IMG/VR virus record: IMGVR_UViG_3300044816_000066
Coordinates: 1 to 64,000 of that record
Direction: 5' to 3' (one strand)
Source: a virus
Length of the DNA: 64,000 nucleotides
Shown here: in pieces, positions 7,104 through 14,720 of the stretch
How positions within the stretch are numbered: position 1 is the stretch's first letter
How the letters are laid out: each line of letters opens with the position of its first letter
Translations under genes and position numbers: made by a program
The notes under the pieces: model-generated
The model's database searches: none
Seen by the model: the letters and a program-made list of their open reading frames with translations, nothing else
Told to the model about the DNA's origin: nothing

Positions 7104-7316
7104 TTGAGGAATCCATGCGCGACGGAGCGCCACTACAGCCCGAAGGAGATCGCCGAAATATGGAACTTCGACATCACAACTATCCGGCGAATCTTCAAGG
7201 ACGAACTTGGAGTGATATGCCTACCGGCGACTACCACTCGCGGCAAACGCAAATACGAAAGCATTCGCATTCCTCAGTCGGTTTTCGACCGCGTGTATCG
7301 ACGGCTGTTGAAATAG
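7104..7316 (+). CDS. Excisionase-like DNA-binding protein
   Basis: TTG at 7104 with AAGG about 9 bases upstream gives 70 residues. HYSPKEIAEIWNFDITTIRR is a winged helix-turn-helix of the MerR/excisionase type, and the basic GKRKYESIRIPQSVFDRVYR segment would be the wing. Such proteins bind next to attachment sites and direct the integrase toward excision. The integrase starts 5 bases downstream, which supports this role. An overlapping frame (7070 onward) belongs to an upstream extension of the integrase frame and looks spurious. Confidence 0.75.
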   Translation: MRNPCATERHYSPKEIAEIWNFDITTIRRIFKDELGVICLPATTTRGKRKYESIRIPQSVFDRVYRRLLK

Positions 7317-7321
7317 TCTCC

Positions 7322-8437
7322 ATGCCCCTTTTCCGCCGACATCTCAAGAGCTGTAAGCACTCCAATAAGGGCCGGGATTACACCCGATGCAATTGCCCCA
7401 TCTGGGCCGACGTCAGAATTGAAGGATTCCCGCGCGTCCTCAAGAGTACGGGCGTACGCGATTGGAATAAGGCCGAGCGGATCTATGAAGATTGGCAAGC
7501 GGGGAATATTGGTAAGTCTGCTTCCAAGATCACGATTTCCGATGCCGTGGAGCAATACCTGATCCTCCGCAAGGACAACATTTCTCCCTCCACCATCGAC
7601 AGCTATCAAGCAACGTTGCGGGCACTCGGGAGGAAGTATCCGGGCCGGACGGTCCAGTCGCTCACCTTGAATGACCTGATCCACTTTGAGAAATCCCGCA
7701 ACCTTGCCGCCAGCACGGAGCGCAAGGACATTGAATGTCTGAAGATTTTCTACAAGCACGCCATCACTCACAAGTGGACCGGCGAAAACGTCGCGCTCAA
7801 AATGGAGCACCCAAAGGATTACCGGCGCCCGACGCTTCCCTTCTCTGATGCCGAAGTGTACGCACTGCTTTCGGCATGCGACCGGATCGAAGAGAGCAAC
7901 AAGAAACGACAGCCGCGCACCCGACTGCTAGCGAAGGCCCGCGTTCTAGTTCTGCTCAATACCGGGCTCCGCGTCTCGGACGTGATGCAACTCAAGCGAT
8001 CCCAGGTTAATTTTGAGACCGGCGACATTCTCATCCGGGTAATGAAAACCGGGACAGATATGTACCTGTGGGTTGACTCCGATGTTATCGATACCCTGCG
8101 TGCGATTCCAGGCGATGGCGAATACTTTTTCTGGTCCGGCAAGTCCGATATCCATGTGGCTTGTAATGTGGCGCGACTGTCGCTCTCGCGGGTTGCCAAG
8201 ATTGCGAATGTTTCGGATGCTCACCCGCATCGCTTCCGTGATACATTCGCCGTCCGCCTGCTGGATTCCGGGGCGGACATGAGGACGGTGCAACTCCTCC
8301 TCGGGCATTCTTCGATCACCACAACGGAGCGGTATTATGCGCCGTTCGTTAAAAGCTCACAGCGCCGAATTACTGACGCGCTGAAGAAAATGCACGGCAA
8401 AGTGGGTGCGGTAAAAGATTCATATAAAGATACGTAA
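7322..8437 (+). CDS. int: Tyrosine recombinase (phage integrase)
   Basis: 371 residues from ATG 7322. An N-terminal Cys/His-containing segment (HLKSCKHSNKGRDYTRCNCP) is typical of integrases from Acidobacteria-type genomes. A SAM-like core-binding domain follows (about residues 80-160). The catalytic domain has Arg in TGLRVSD near residue 217, Lys in KTGTD, the HPHRF box with the His/Arg pair near 303-304, LLGHSS near 329 and the Tyr nucleophile in TERYYAPF near 338. All key residues are present, so the enzyme should be active. It integrates and, with the upstream excisionase-like protein, excises the phage genome. Confidence 0.93.
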   Translation: MPLFRRHLKSCKHSNKGRDYTRCNCPIWADVRIEGFPRVLKSTGVRDWNKAERIYEDWQAGNIGKSASKITISDAVEQYLILRKDNISPSTIDSYQATLRALGRKYPGRTVQSLTLNDLIHFEKSRNLAASTERKDIECLKIFYKHAITHKWTGENVALKMEHPKDYRRPTLPFSDAEVYALLSACDRIEESNKKRQPRTRLLAKARVLVLLNTGLRVSDVMQLKRSQVNFETGDILIRVMKTGTDMYLWVDSDVIDTLRAIPGDGEYFFWSGKSDIHVACNVARLSLSRVAKIANVSDAHPHRFRDTFAVRLLDSGADMRTVQLLLGHSSITTTERYYAPFVKSSQRRITDALKKMHGKVGAVKDSYKDT

Positions 8438-8638
8438 TGACTTGCTTTTGTATGTTAACGCGCGTAGAATGAGTTAATAGCAGGCGGAAGCCAGTGGGTG
8501 TCGAACTTAATCGTTTACCTCCCAACTAACTGAAACCTGCTCCAGTAAGCGGATCGCCAATAGGCGGCAACCCGCAGAAAGGGCAAGGATGCGCTATTTG
8601 GATTCACGGCTAGATACGTGGGCGCGTCCGTCTGACGT
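8438..8638 (+). other. Intergenic region downstream of integrase, candidate attP
   Basis: About 200 bases without a gene. It is locally A+T-richer at its start (ttttgtatgttaac) and holds several short imperfect repeats. Many temperate phages carry the attachment site next to the integrase gene, so this is the best place for attP. I cannot identify the core sequence without a host junction, and no tRNA-like fragment is evident. Confidence 0.35.
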
Positions 8639-9454
8639 TTGAAAAACACATACGAAGTTAGGGGCGAAACGGTCGCCATTAATCTTGCGGGTGGACTGGA
8701 ATGTCTGATCGACGAGAAGGCTTTGCCGCGTGTATCACGGGCTGCGGGCACTCACTCCTGGTTCGCCAAGCTTGACACACGAGACGGGATTTATCGGGTG
8801 GTGGCGAAGCTCACCGATGGTGAGATTTTCGTCCGGCGCGTAGTCGCCGAGGCCTCAGCCGAAATGGTCGTCTCTATGAAGAATCGGGACGGGCTAGACT
8901 GTCGGGCCGCAAACCTTAAAATCTCATTCATACCGCCGCGGATTCAGGCACCACTTATTGTTCCTCCGCAAGTCCCGGAAGGCGCTCAGCTTGTCCCGCT
9001 GAACAGGAGTTTCGCAATCGTCGATTCTGCCGATGCGGAGATGGTTCGGAAGTACCGCTGGAAAGAGAACCAAGGGTACGCTGTCCGCTCTAACGGGCGC
9101 GCCGCAACGCTGAGTATGCACCGGCTGATAATCGGCGCGGTGGATGGTCAATATGTTGACCACATCAACGGCAATCCGCTGGACAATCGCCGATCCAATC
9201 TCCGCGCCTGCACGAATGCCGAGAACTCTTGGAACGCCAAAAAACAGAAGCGATCGAAGTCGCCACTGAAGGGCATAACGCTCAATAAATCCACCGGAAA
9301 GTTTCGCGCCCAGATCATGATTAATTACAAAAAGATCAACCTGGGCGACTACCCTACGCCTGAAGAGGCTGCGCGTGTCTATGACGTTGCAGCCCGCCAA
9401 CACTTCGGCGCATTCGCCCGACCGAACTTTCCCGCACCCGAGCCAGCGGCATGA
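8639..9454 (+). CDS. HNH endonuclease with AP2 DNA-binding domain (homing type)
   Basis: 271 residues from TTG 8639. Residues about 118-205 form an HNH_3-type nuclease (MHRLIIG, then VDHINGNPLDNRRSNLRACT). Residues about 212-262 form an AP2/ERF-type domain (KGITLNKSTGKFRAQI, LGDYPTPEEAARVYDVAARQ). This domain pair is typical of free-standing homing endonucleases. The first 100 residues look like a degenerate copy of the HNH region: LIDEKALPRVSRA mirrors IVDSADAEMVRKY, and MKNRDGLDCRAANLKI mirrors HINGNPLDNRRSNLRA, but the HNH His residues are lost. The next gene overlaps by ATGA. Confidence 0.85.
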   Translation: MKNTYEVRGETVAINLAGGLECLIDEKALPRVSRAAGTHSWFAKLDTRDGIYRVVAKLTDGEIFVRRVVAEASAEMVVSMKNRDGLDCRAANLKISFIPPRIQAPLIVPPQVPEGAQLVPLNRSFAIVDSADAEMVRKYRWKENQGYAVRSNGRAATLSMHRLIIGAVDGQYVDHINGNPLDNRRSNLRACTNAENSWNAKKQKRSKSPLKGITLNKSTGKFRAQIMINYKKINLGDYPTPEEAARVYDVAARQHFGAFARPNFPAPEPAA

Positions 9455-9615
9455 CCGAGCTCTACACCATAGAATTTTCCGACGGAGACGTCCTGGCCAC
9501 GTATCACGAAGAATTCGCCGTATTCGAAACACGCGCCGAAGCTGAGGCCAAGAAAAACCAATTCGACATCGCGGATGGGCCGAAAATCGTCCGCTGGGTG
9601 AAAGGGGCTCTATGA
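9451..9615 (+). CDS. Small acidic protein, first of a paralogous pair
   Basis: 54 residues beginning MTELYTIEFSDGDVLATYHE. ATG overlaps the stop of the homing endonuclease and TGA overlaps the next start. It is clearly related to the following gene (MTELFIVEYEDGDILG). The shared core reads MTEL-hydrophobic-(E)-x-DGD, then VF-T-R-(A/E)-A-E. Function unknown. Confidence 0.65.
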   Translation: MTELYTIEFSDGDVLATYHEEFAVFETRAEAEAKKNQFDIADGPKIVRWVKGAL

Positions 9616-9788
9616 CGGAACTGTTCATCGTGGAGTACGAAGACGGCGACATCCTCGGCGATGACGACGGAATCACCGTGTTTACTACCCGCGAAGACGC
9701 TGAACTTGCGATCCACAAAATCGAAGGCTGTCGCGTCGGTGGAGAACCAAGACTCGCCATCGTTCGCTACGTGAAGGAGTCTCTATGA
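9612..9788 (+). CDS. Small acidic protein, second of a paralogous pair
   Basis: 58 residues beginning MTELFIVEYEDGDILG, a tandem paralogue of the previous gene. Both end with a basic-hydrophobic tail (VRWVKGAL and VRYVKESL). Translationally coupled on both sides. The repeated reading frame suggests gene duplication inside this operon. Function unknown. Confidence 0.65.
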   Translation: MTELFIVEYEDGDILGDDDGITVFTTREDAELAIHKIEGCRVGGEPRLAIVRYVKESL

Positions 9789-10447
9789 ACCCCTGCTGCC
9801 TCAAAACGGTCGAGCGCTGCGCCGGAATAGTGGAGGGCGTTAATACAAACAAAAAAATGCTTTCCGATCTCTTCAAATCCATCGCTGAAACCATCCGTGC
9901 CGAATTCCTCGAGCCCACGCCGGAACCACTTCAGCCGGGAGATATCGTTACCTCTGAAGACTGGGGAGACCGCAACGGGCTAACCATAGACACTATTCTG
10001 TACAAGGACGACCTGGCAATTAGGAAAGACGTTGCCATATTTAGGAACGGGAACGGTAGCTATTACTTTCCTCTTTCAAGACTCACCAAGGTCACTGGCC
10101 CGCCCGAAACTCCCAAGCCCGCCATCAAGGTCGGGGACTTAGTAACCAGCCCGTACTGGGATAAGCCGCGGATTGTGAAGCGCATCCATGTGCCGATTGG
10201 AGCTCCCGGTCAAGAGCCCAATGCCACGTTCGAAGACTTCTTTGGCACCCGTCCAGTCTCCGAACTGACCAAGGTCAGCCTCCCGGTTGATGGAGAATCC
10301 ATCAAAATCGGCGATATCGTCAGGCACCCTGAATTTTACCTACCGCATGTGGTCGAGAAAATCATCCCGGCATGGTACGGCGCGTCTGCATTGCTGGATA
10401 ACGGCTACTGGCGTCCGGTCTCCGAACTTACGAAGGTGCCCAAATGA
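9785..10447 (+). CDS. Protein of three SH3-like repeats
   Basis: 220 residues. After an N-terminal helix it contains three units of about 50-60 residues, each opening with (L/I)xxGD(I/L)V and closing with a LTKV motif: LQPGDIVTSEDWGDRNG to RLTKV, IKVGDLVTSPYWDKP to ELTKV, and IKIGDIVRHPEFYLP to ELTKV. The second and third units end RPVSELTKV. The pattern suggests tandem small beta-barrels. Two internal ATG/GTG starts exist, but ATG 9785 overlaps the preceding stop. Role unknown; a binding or scaffolding protein is possible. Confidence 0.7.
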   Translation: MNPCCLKTVERCAGIVEGVNTNKKMLSDLFKSIAETIRAEFLEPTPEPLQPGDIVTSEDWGDRNGLTIDTILYKDDLAIRKDVAIFRNGNGSYYFPLSRLTKVTGPPETPKPAIKVGDLVTSPYWDKPRIVKRIHVPIGAPGQEPNATFEDFFGTRPVSELTKVSLPVDGESIKIGDIVRHPEFYLPHVVEKIIPAWYGASALLDNGYWRPVSELTKVPK

Positions 10448-10641
10448 TGCCAATGAGCCGGGTGATGGGCCAACCCGGTCATCAGATAACGGTGACGCCC
10501 ACGACAAAGGGGCTATCAATCCTGATTGAAGAAGATGGCGCTCCAGCGGAAGTCATTATTCGATTGAGCCGTAGGAACGCCGTCATGCTCCACAGCTTCA
10601 TCGGGTGGGCACTGGACAACCCAGTGGTGGAGGGCAAGTGA
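10444..10641 (+). CDS. Hypothetical small protein
   Basis: 65 residues starting MMPMSRVMGQPGHQITVTPT. The middle is beta-rich (GLSILIEEDGAPAEVIIRL) and the end is helical. Coupled by overlaps to both neighbours. Function unknown. Confidence 0.6.
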   Translation: MMPMSRVMGQPGHQITVTPTTKGLSILIEEDGAPAEVIIRLSRRNAVMLHSFIGWALDNPVVEGK

Positions 10642-10829
10642 CGCTACTACCGTGCCCGTTCTGTGGGTCAGGAGACATGTTTGTCGATGGGGCTAATAAC
10701 CGATGGGTGACTTGCGTACAATGCTACTCGTCTGGACCGTCATTCGATGGCATGGGCAAGATTGAAAAGGCGTGCGCGGCATGGAACAAGCGCACGCCCC
10801 TGCCAGAAGATTCGGGGAGTGCCAAGTGA
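10638..10829 (+). CDS. Lar-like zinc-ribbon protein
   Basis: GTG at 10638 overlaps the previous stop. The 63-residue protein has the restriction-alleviation (Lar) type pattern: LLPCPFCGSGDMFV, then a second Cys pair VTCVQCYSSGP, and the closing AAWNKR. In enteric prophages, Lar reduces attack by host type I restriction. Many phage zinc ribbons share this fold without proven activity. It lies immediately upstream of a helicase-methyltransferase, which would also fit an anti-restriction theme. Confidence 0.7.
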   Translation: MTLLPCPFCGSGDMFVDGANNRWVTCVQCYSSGPSFDGMGKIEKACAAWNKRTPLPEDSGSAK

Positions 10830-13147
10830 AGCACGTTTCGGAACTGCTGGAGAAGATTCCGTACGCGGAGTTCCTGGCGTCGAAAGAAAAGAAAGCTCTC
10901 GATTATGGATGGGACGTCGGACTATCCGACCTGAATCCGCGAATGAAGGATTTCCAATCCGCCATTGCGAAATGGGCGCTTAAACGAGGACGTTCCGCTA
11001 TCTTCGCGGGGACCGGACTCGGCAAGACGTTCATGCAGATGGAATGGGCTAGGGCAATCGTCGATAAAACGTTCGGAGCCGTTTTGATACTGGCTCCTTT
11101 CGCTGTAGCCAATCAGACCGTGGGCGAAGGGGATAAGTTCGGCATCGAGATCTACCGGGCAATGGATCAATCGGAATGCGGGAATGAGGGTATCTATGTA
11201 ACGAACTACGATCGGCTTGATAAGTTCGACACGTCTAAGTTCGCGGGCGTCGTACTCGATGAAAGTTCAATCCTCAAGTCCCTAAACGGTGCAACCAAAA
11301 AAGAACTAATCGAGCGCTTCAGCCGAACGCAATACCGATTGTGCTGTACCGCAACCCCGGCTCCAAACGATCACATGGAACTTGGCAACCATGCTGAGTT
11401 TCTCGGGGTAATGACAGCAGTCGAGATGCTGGCGACATGGTTCGTTCATGACGGCGGCGATACGTCCAAGTGGAGACTGAAGGGCCATGCCACGAAAGAC
11501 TTCTGGCGATGGGTCTCATCATGGGCCGTGTCCATCGAGAAGCCGTCTGATCTTGGATTCAGTGACGATGGATATGACCTCCCACCGCTCCATATTATTG
11601 AGCATGTGGTGAAGGTGGATCAGTCTATAGACACCGATGGAATGCTGTTCCGCGCGCCGGACATGAGCGCCACTGGGCTACATAAAGAGATGCGGCTTAC
11701 GACCGCTCCTCGCGTCGAGAAGTTGATGGAACTCGTGGACGAAACATCCATGGGTGTGATCTGGTGCAACACGGATTACGAGGCTGATGAGATCAATAGG
11801 CAGGCCCGACTAGAGAACTTTGATCTGTATGAGGTTCGTGGTTCCGGGATGACTTCCGAGCAAAAGGAGAATATTCTATCCCGGTTCTCCCAAGGAGACA
11901 TAGACTGGATTCTCACCAAATCGAGAATCGCTGGATTTGGGATGAATTGGCAACACTGCAACTGGGTTGCATTCGTCGGACTGTCCTACTCCTATGAGCA
12001 GATGTACCAAGCCATCCGCCGATGCTGGCGTTTCGGGCAACTACGGCCCGTCTATGTCCACATCATCTGCGCGGAGACCGAGGGCAAGGTAGCGGAGTCT
12101 CTCAAGCGCAAAGAACAGGAAGATATTGTCATGCGTCGTTCACTCGTTGAAGCGATGCGCGAGACGCAACTGGACGGAGCGATGCGGACGAAGGTTCCCT
12201 ACCGAACGGAATGGCGAACGGGTGATGGTTGGAATTTAGGACTGGGGGATAGCGTGGAAGTTTTGCAAAAGGTGCCTGACGATTCGGTGGATTACATAAT
12301 TTACAGCCCGCCATTTAGTTCGTTATATTGCTATTCCAACTCTGACCGCGACATGGGCAACTCGCTCACTTACCGGCAGTTCATCGACCACTATAGGTTT
12401 CTGGCAAAGGAGTTATACCGAGTCCTCAAGCCGGGCCGCCTACTCTCCTTCCATTGCATGAACCTGCCCTTATCTAAGGAACGAGACGGAGTGATCGGGC
12501 AGCGCGACTTCCGCGGGGCGTTGATTAAAGCGCACGAACGTTGCGTCAATTGCGATAATCCACGGCCCGAGTTCGGCGATGATGAACCGCACGCTTGCGG
12601 GAACTATCAAGGCATGGTGCTCCATTCCGAGACGTGTATCTGGAAAGACCCAGTGACGGCCATGCAGCGTACGAAGGCCATTGGACTCCTTTACAAGCAG
12701 CTTCGTAAGGATTCCGCACTATCTCGGCAGGGCATTCCCGACTACCTCATCACAATGCGCAAGGATGGCGTGAATCCTGATCCGGTAACCAAGACTCACG
12801 AGTCCTTCCCGGTGTCTGAGTGGCAGGAATACGCATCGCCAGTTTGGATGGATATCGATCCATCGGACACACTACAACGCGAGTCGGCACGGGAGCACAA
12901 AGACGAACGTCATATCGCTCCGCTTCAACTCCAAGTCATCAGTCGGGCCATTCGGTTATGGACTAATCCCGGTGATCTGGTGTTATCCCCATTCGCAGGC
13001 ATCGGATCAGAGGGTGTAGTGGCGCTGGGGATGGGCCGGCGCTTTCTCGGGGTGGAACTGAAAGAGTCGTATTTTGGACAAGCCGCGCGTAATTTAGACG
13101 AACAGTCCAACTCGATCCAGGGTAATTTACTGGAGCACTTAGCATGA
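10826..13147 (+). CDS. SNF2-like helicase fused to DNA methyltransferase
   Basis: GTG at 10826 gives 773 residues. The N-terminal half is a superfamily-2 helicase/ATPase: Walker A GTGLGKT at 62-68, motif II VVLDESS near 145 (an atypical DESS box), CCTATPAPNDH (motif III) near 175, and a C-terminal helicase lobe with RIAGFGMNWQHC and QAIRRCWRFGQ near 365-400. The C-terminal third is an N4/N6-amino methyltransferase with the catalytic SPPF box near residue 493 and the AdoMet-binding motif SPFAGIGSEG near 720, giving the beta-group motif order. Such fusions occur in phages and may methylate phage DNA while moving along it. No partner restriction gene is seen. Confidence 0.85.
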   Translation: MKHVSELLEKIPYAEFLASKEKKALDYGWDVGLSDLNPRMKDFQSAIAKWALKRGRSAIFAGTGLGKTFMQMEWARAIVDKTFGAVLILAPFAVANQTVGEGDKFGIEIYRAMDQSECGNEGIYVTNYDRLDKFDTSKFAGVVLDESSILKSLNGATKKELIERFSRTQYRLCCTATPAPNDHMELGNHAEFLGVMTAVEMLATWFVHDGGDTSKWRLKGHATKDFWRWVSSWAVSIEKPSDLGFSDDGYDLPPLHIIEHVVKVDQSIDTDGMLFRAPDMSATGLHKEMRLTTAPRVEKLMELVDETSMGVIWCNTDYEADEINRQARLENFDLYEVRGSGMTSEQKENILSRFSQGDIDWILTKSRIAGFGMNWQHCNWVAFVGLSYSYEQMYQAIRRCWRFGQLRPVYVHIICAETEGKVAESLKRKEQEDIVMRRSLVEAMRETQLDGAMRTKVPYRTEWRTGDGWNLGLGDSVEVLQKVPDDSVDYIIYSPPFSSLYCYSNSDRDMGNSLTYRQFIDHYRFLAKELYRVLKPGRLLSFHCMNLPLSKERDGVIGQRDFRGALIKAHERCVNCDNPRPEFGDDEPHACGNYQGMVLHSETCIWKDPVTAMQRTKAIGLLYKQLRKDSALSRQGIPDYLITMRKDGVNPDPVTKTHESFPVSEWQEYASPVWMDIDPSDTLQRESAREHKDERHIAPLQLQVISRAIRLWTNPGDLVLSPFAGIGSEGVVALGMGRRFLGVELKESYFGQAARNLDEQSNSIQGNLLEHLA

Positions 13148-13749
13148 CGACCCTAGCCAGAATAGACGCGGAACTATGCGACATCCGCGAAGGCGACTAC
13201 ATCCAAACGTTTACTGGGCGTAAGTTCTGGCCACTGGACCCGCGACCGGAAGAGATCGACATACAGGACATTGCCCACGCACTCTCGATGACGTGCCGAT
13301 TCAATGGACACACGTCGCGCTTCTATTCAGTCGCCGAGCACTGCGTGCATGTCAGTCTGTTGGTTCCGCCAGCCGATGCTCTATGGGGATTACTTCACGA
13401 TGCAGCGGAAGCCTACATAAGCGACCTATCCAGGCCGATCAAAAAGAATTCCCGACTGGGCGATGAGTACGCGCTGATCGAGAAACGCCTCATGCTCAAT
13501 GTCGAGGTGGCGTTTGATCTCGGGGACGAACCCGCATCGATCAAAGAGGCAGATAACCGGATGCTTGCTGTTGAGGCCGGGAAGTTGATGAACCATGACC
13601 CGGAACTATGGTCTGGTCAGCTAGTTCCGTTGACTGGCAACGAGCCTGGTATTCAGTGCTGGACTCCATTCAGGGCCAGGACGATATTTAGGTGGCGTTT
13701 CAATCAACTGATGGCCGAGCGGCTGCTGGTGGAGAAGGAGAGCGCGTGA
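13144..13749 (+). CDS. HD-domain phosphohydrolase (YfbR-like)
   Basis: 201 residues. Metal-binding residues are visible: His in the VAEHCVHVS helix near 66-70, the HD pair in LLHDAAEAY at 85-86, and a later Asp in KEADNRM near 138. The FWPLDPRPEEIDIQDIAHAL start is usual for phage and host HD proteins of the YfbR/5'-nucleotidase type, which dephosphorylate deoxynucleoside monophosphates. It may adjust nucleotide pools during phage replication. Overlaps both neighbours. Confidence 0.8.
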   Translation: MTTLARIDAELCDIREGDYIQTFTGRKFWPLDPRPEEIDIQDIAHALSMTCRFNGHTSRFYSVAEHCVHVSLLVPPADALWGLLHDAAEAYISDLSRPIKKNSRLGDEYALIEKRLMLNVEVAFDLGDEPASIKEADNRMLAVEAGKLMNHDPELWSGQLVPLTGNEPGIQCWTPFRARTIFRWRFNQLMAERLLVEKESA

Positions 13750-13970
13750 CAGACAAGGAGTTACTTACTGCGGCCGCTAGGCAATTGTTCGCATTGCGGA
13801 AATTGTCAGACAAGGCCGAATCCGTTCTCATATCCCATCTTTCCAGAATCGACTTACCCCAAAATGCTTTAGCCAGAATGCTTGCAGTGAGTCCGCAGCA
13901 TATGAACGACATGATACACGGACGAAGAAGCATCACTACTGAGATGGCTGAATTGTTAGGTGACATGTGA
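13746..13970 (+). CDS. Small helix-turn-helix DNA-binding protein
   Basis: GTG at 13746 overlaps the previous stop. The 74-residue product has a Cro/XRE-like helix-turn-helix: LPQNALARMLAVSPQHMNDM, then HGRRSITTEMAELLG. It might be a transcription regulator. No toxin partner is adjacent. The gene ends overlapping a short frame that resembles the start of a cytosine methyltransferase. Confidence 0.65.
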   Translation: MTDKELLTAAARQLFALRKLSDKAESVLISHLSRIDLPQNALARMLAVSPQHMNDMIHGRRSITTEMAELLGDM

Positions 13971-14068
13971 ATGTGGCTCCACTTACCTACATATCTTTGT
14001 TCTCCGGCGCCGGAATGGGCGCGGCACTTGTCGAGCTTATTAGGAGGTCGATGAATGTGTCTGCATAA
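13967..14068 (+). pseudogene. Possible remnant of a C5-cytosine DNA methyltransferase N-terminus
   Basis: A 33-codon frame starting GTG at 13967 reads VNVAPLTYISLFSGAGMGAA and stops at TAA 14066. YISLFSGAGMG is the classic motif I (AdoMet-binding FxGxG) of Dcm/Dnmt-type methyltransferases, which starts near residue 8 of such enzymes. None of the later motifs follows. The rest has probably been deleted and replaced by the next small gene. An alternative is a chance frame of a coupled micro-protein. Confidence 0.4.
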
Positions 14069-14255
14069 CTCCCATTCCTTCCCCCAAACAGACCCGATAA
14101 CTCACCTCACCACCGTTCAATGTTTCTCTTGCGCAAATCGCCTGATTTATTCGTGGGAATCGATGAAGATTGTACGCAAACCGATGTTCCCGCGCATCCA
14201 ACAATTCATGTCTGAGCGTCGTTATTTGCGGGCATTGCGGGGGTTTAGTAGATGA
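14055..14255 (+). CDS. Small His/Cys protein
   Basis: ATG at 14055 follows AGGAGG (14042-14047) with a 7-base gap. The 66-residue product opens MCLHNSHSFPQTD, contains a CFSC pair near residue 23, and has a basic, helical C-terminal half (RIQQFMSERRYLRALRG). Possibly metal-binding. Function unknown. Overlaps the next start by ATGA. Confidence 0.6.
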   Translation: MCLHNSHSFPQTDPITHLTTVQCFSCANRLIYSWESMKIVRKPMFPRIQQFMSERRYLRALRGFSR

Positions 14256-14719
14256 ATCCCACCGTTCAGTTCCGCATCGACAACAACGGTCACGGACAGG
14301 TGCTACCGTTCATGCCGATCAATCTTAGATATGTAGCGCTTGAAAGGAGCGCAAGTAACCAAATGCAGGAAGAAGCGGAAAGTGATCACAAGGTGGCCGA
14401 TATCCTTTCGACCATCTGCGAATTGAATAGAGGTAACTTCGCCATTGAGTGTGGCCGTAAGCTCCAGGAGCTATCGGACGCCATCATCGACACGGGCGGC
14501 AAGGGAAGGCTGGTTATCACTCTCGATGTCACGCCGAGCGGGCTGAAGAAGGGGCGCATCAACCAGTTCGAAGTTCGCCCGGAAGTGAAGATTACCAAGC
14601 CGCAACATGATCAGGGGTCGAGCATCTTCTTTGTCACTCCTGACGGCAAACTAACGCGCGACGATCCGGATCAGATGGACCTGGAACTCAAAGAATTCTC
14701 CGAAGAAAGAAGGAAGTAA
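14252..14719 (+). CDS. Conserved-type phage protein upstream of DUF2303
   Basis: 155 residues from ATG 14252 (overlap with the previous stop). ATG 14363, with AAGGAG about 13 bases upstream, would instead give 118 residues starting MQEEAESDHKVADIL. The main domain has helices (GRKLQELSDAIIDTGGKG) followed by beta strands (RLVITLDVTPSGLKKG and the later SSIFFVTPDGKLTRDDP). It is paired with the DUF2303 gene, an arrangement that I recall from other phages. Function unknown. Confidence 0.7.
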   Translation: MNPTVQFRIDNNGHGQVLPFMPINLRYVALERSASNQMQEEAESDHKVADILSTICELNRGNFAIECGRKLQELSDAIIDTGGKGRLVITLDVTPSGLKKGRINQFEVRPEVKITKPQHDQGSSIFFVTPDGKLTRDDPDQMDLELKEFSEERRK

Positions 14720-14720
14720 T

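Noticed and set aside
8924-9760. 278-codon frame on the minus strand
   Set aside because: It covers the HNH-AP2 gene and the two small paralogues in antisense. The sense genes show domain motifs and overlapping starts.
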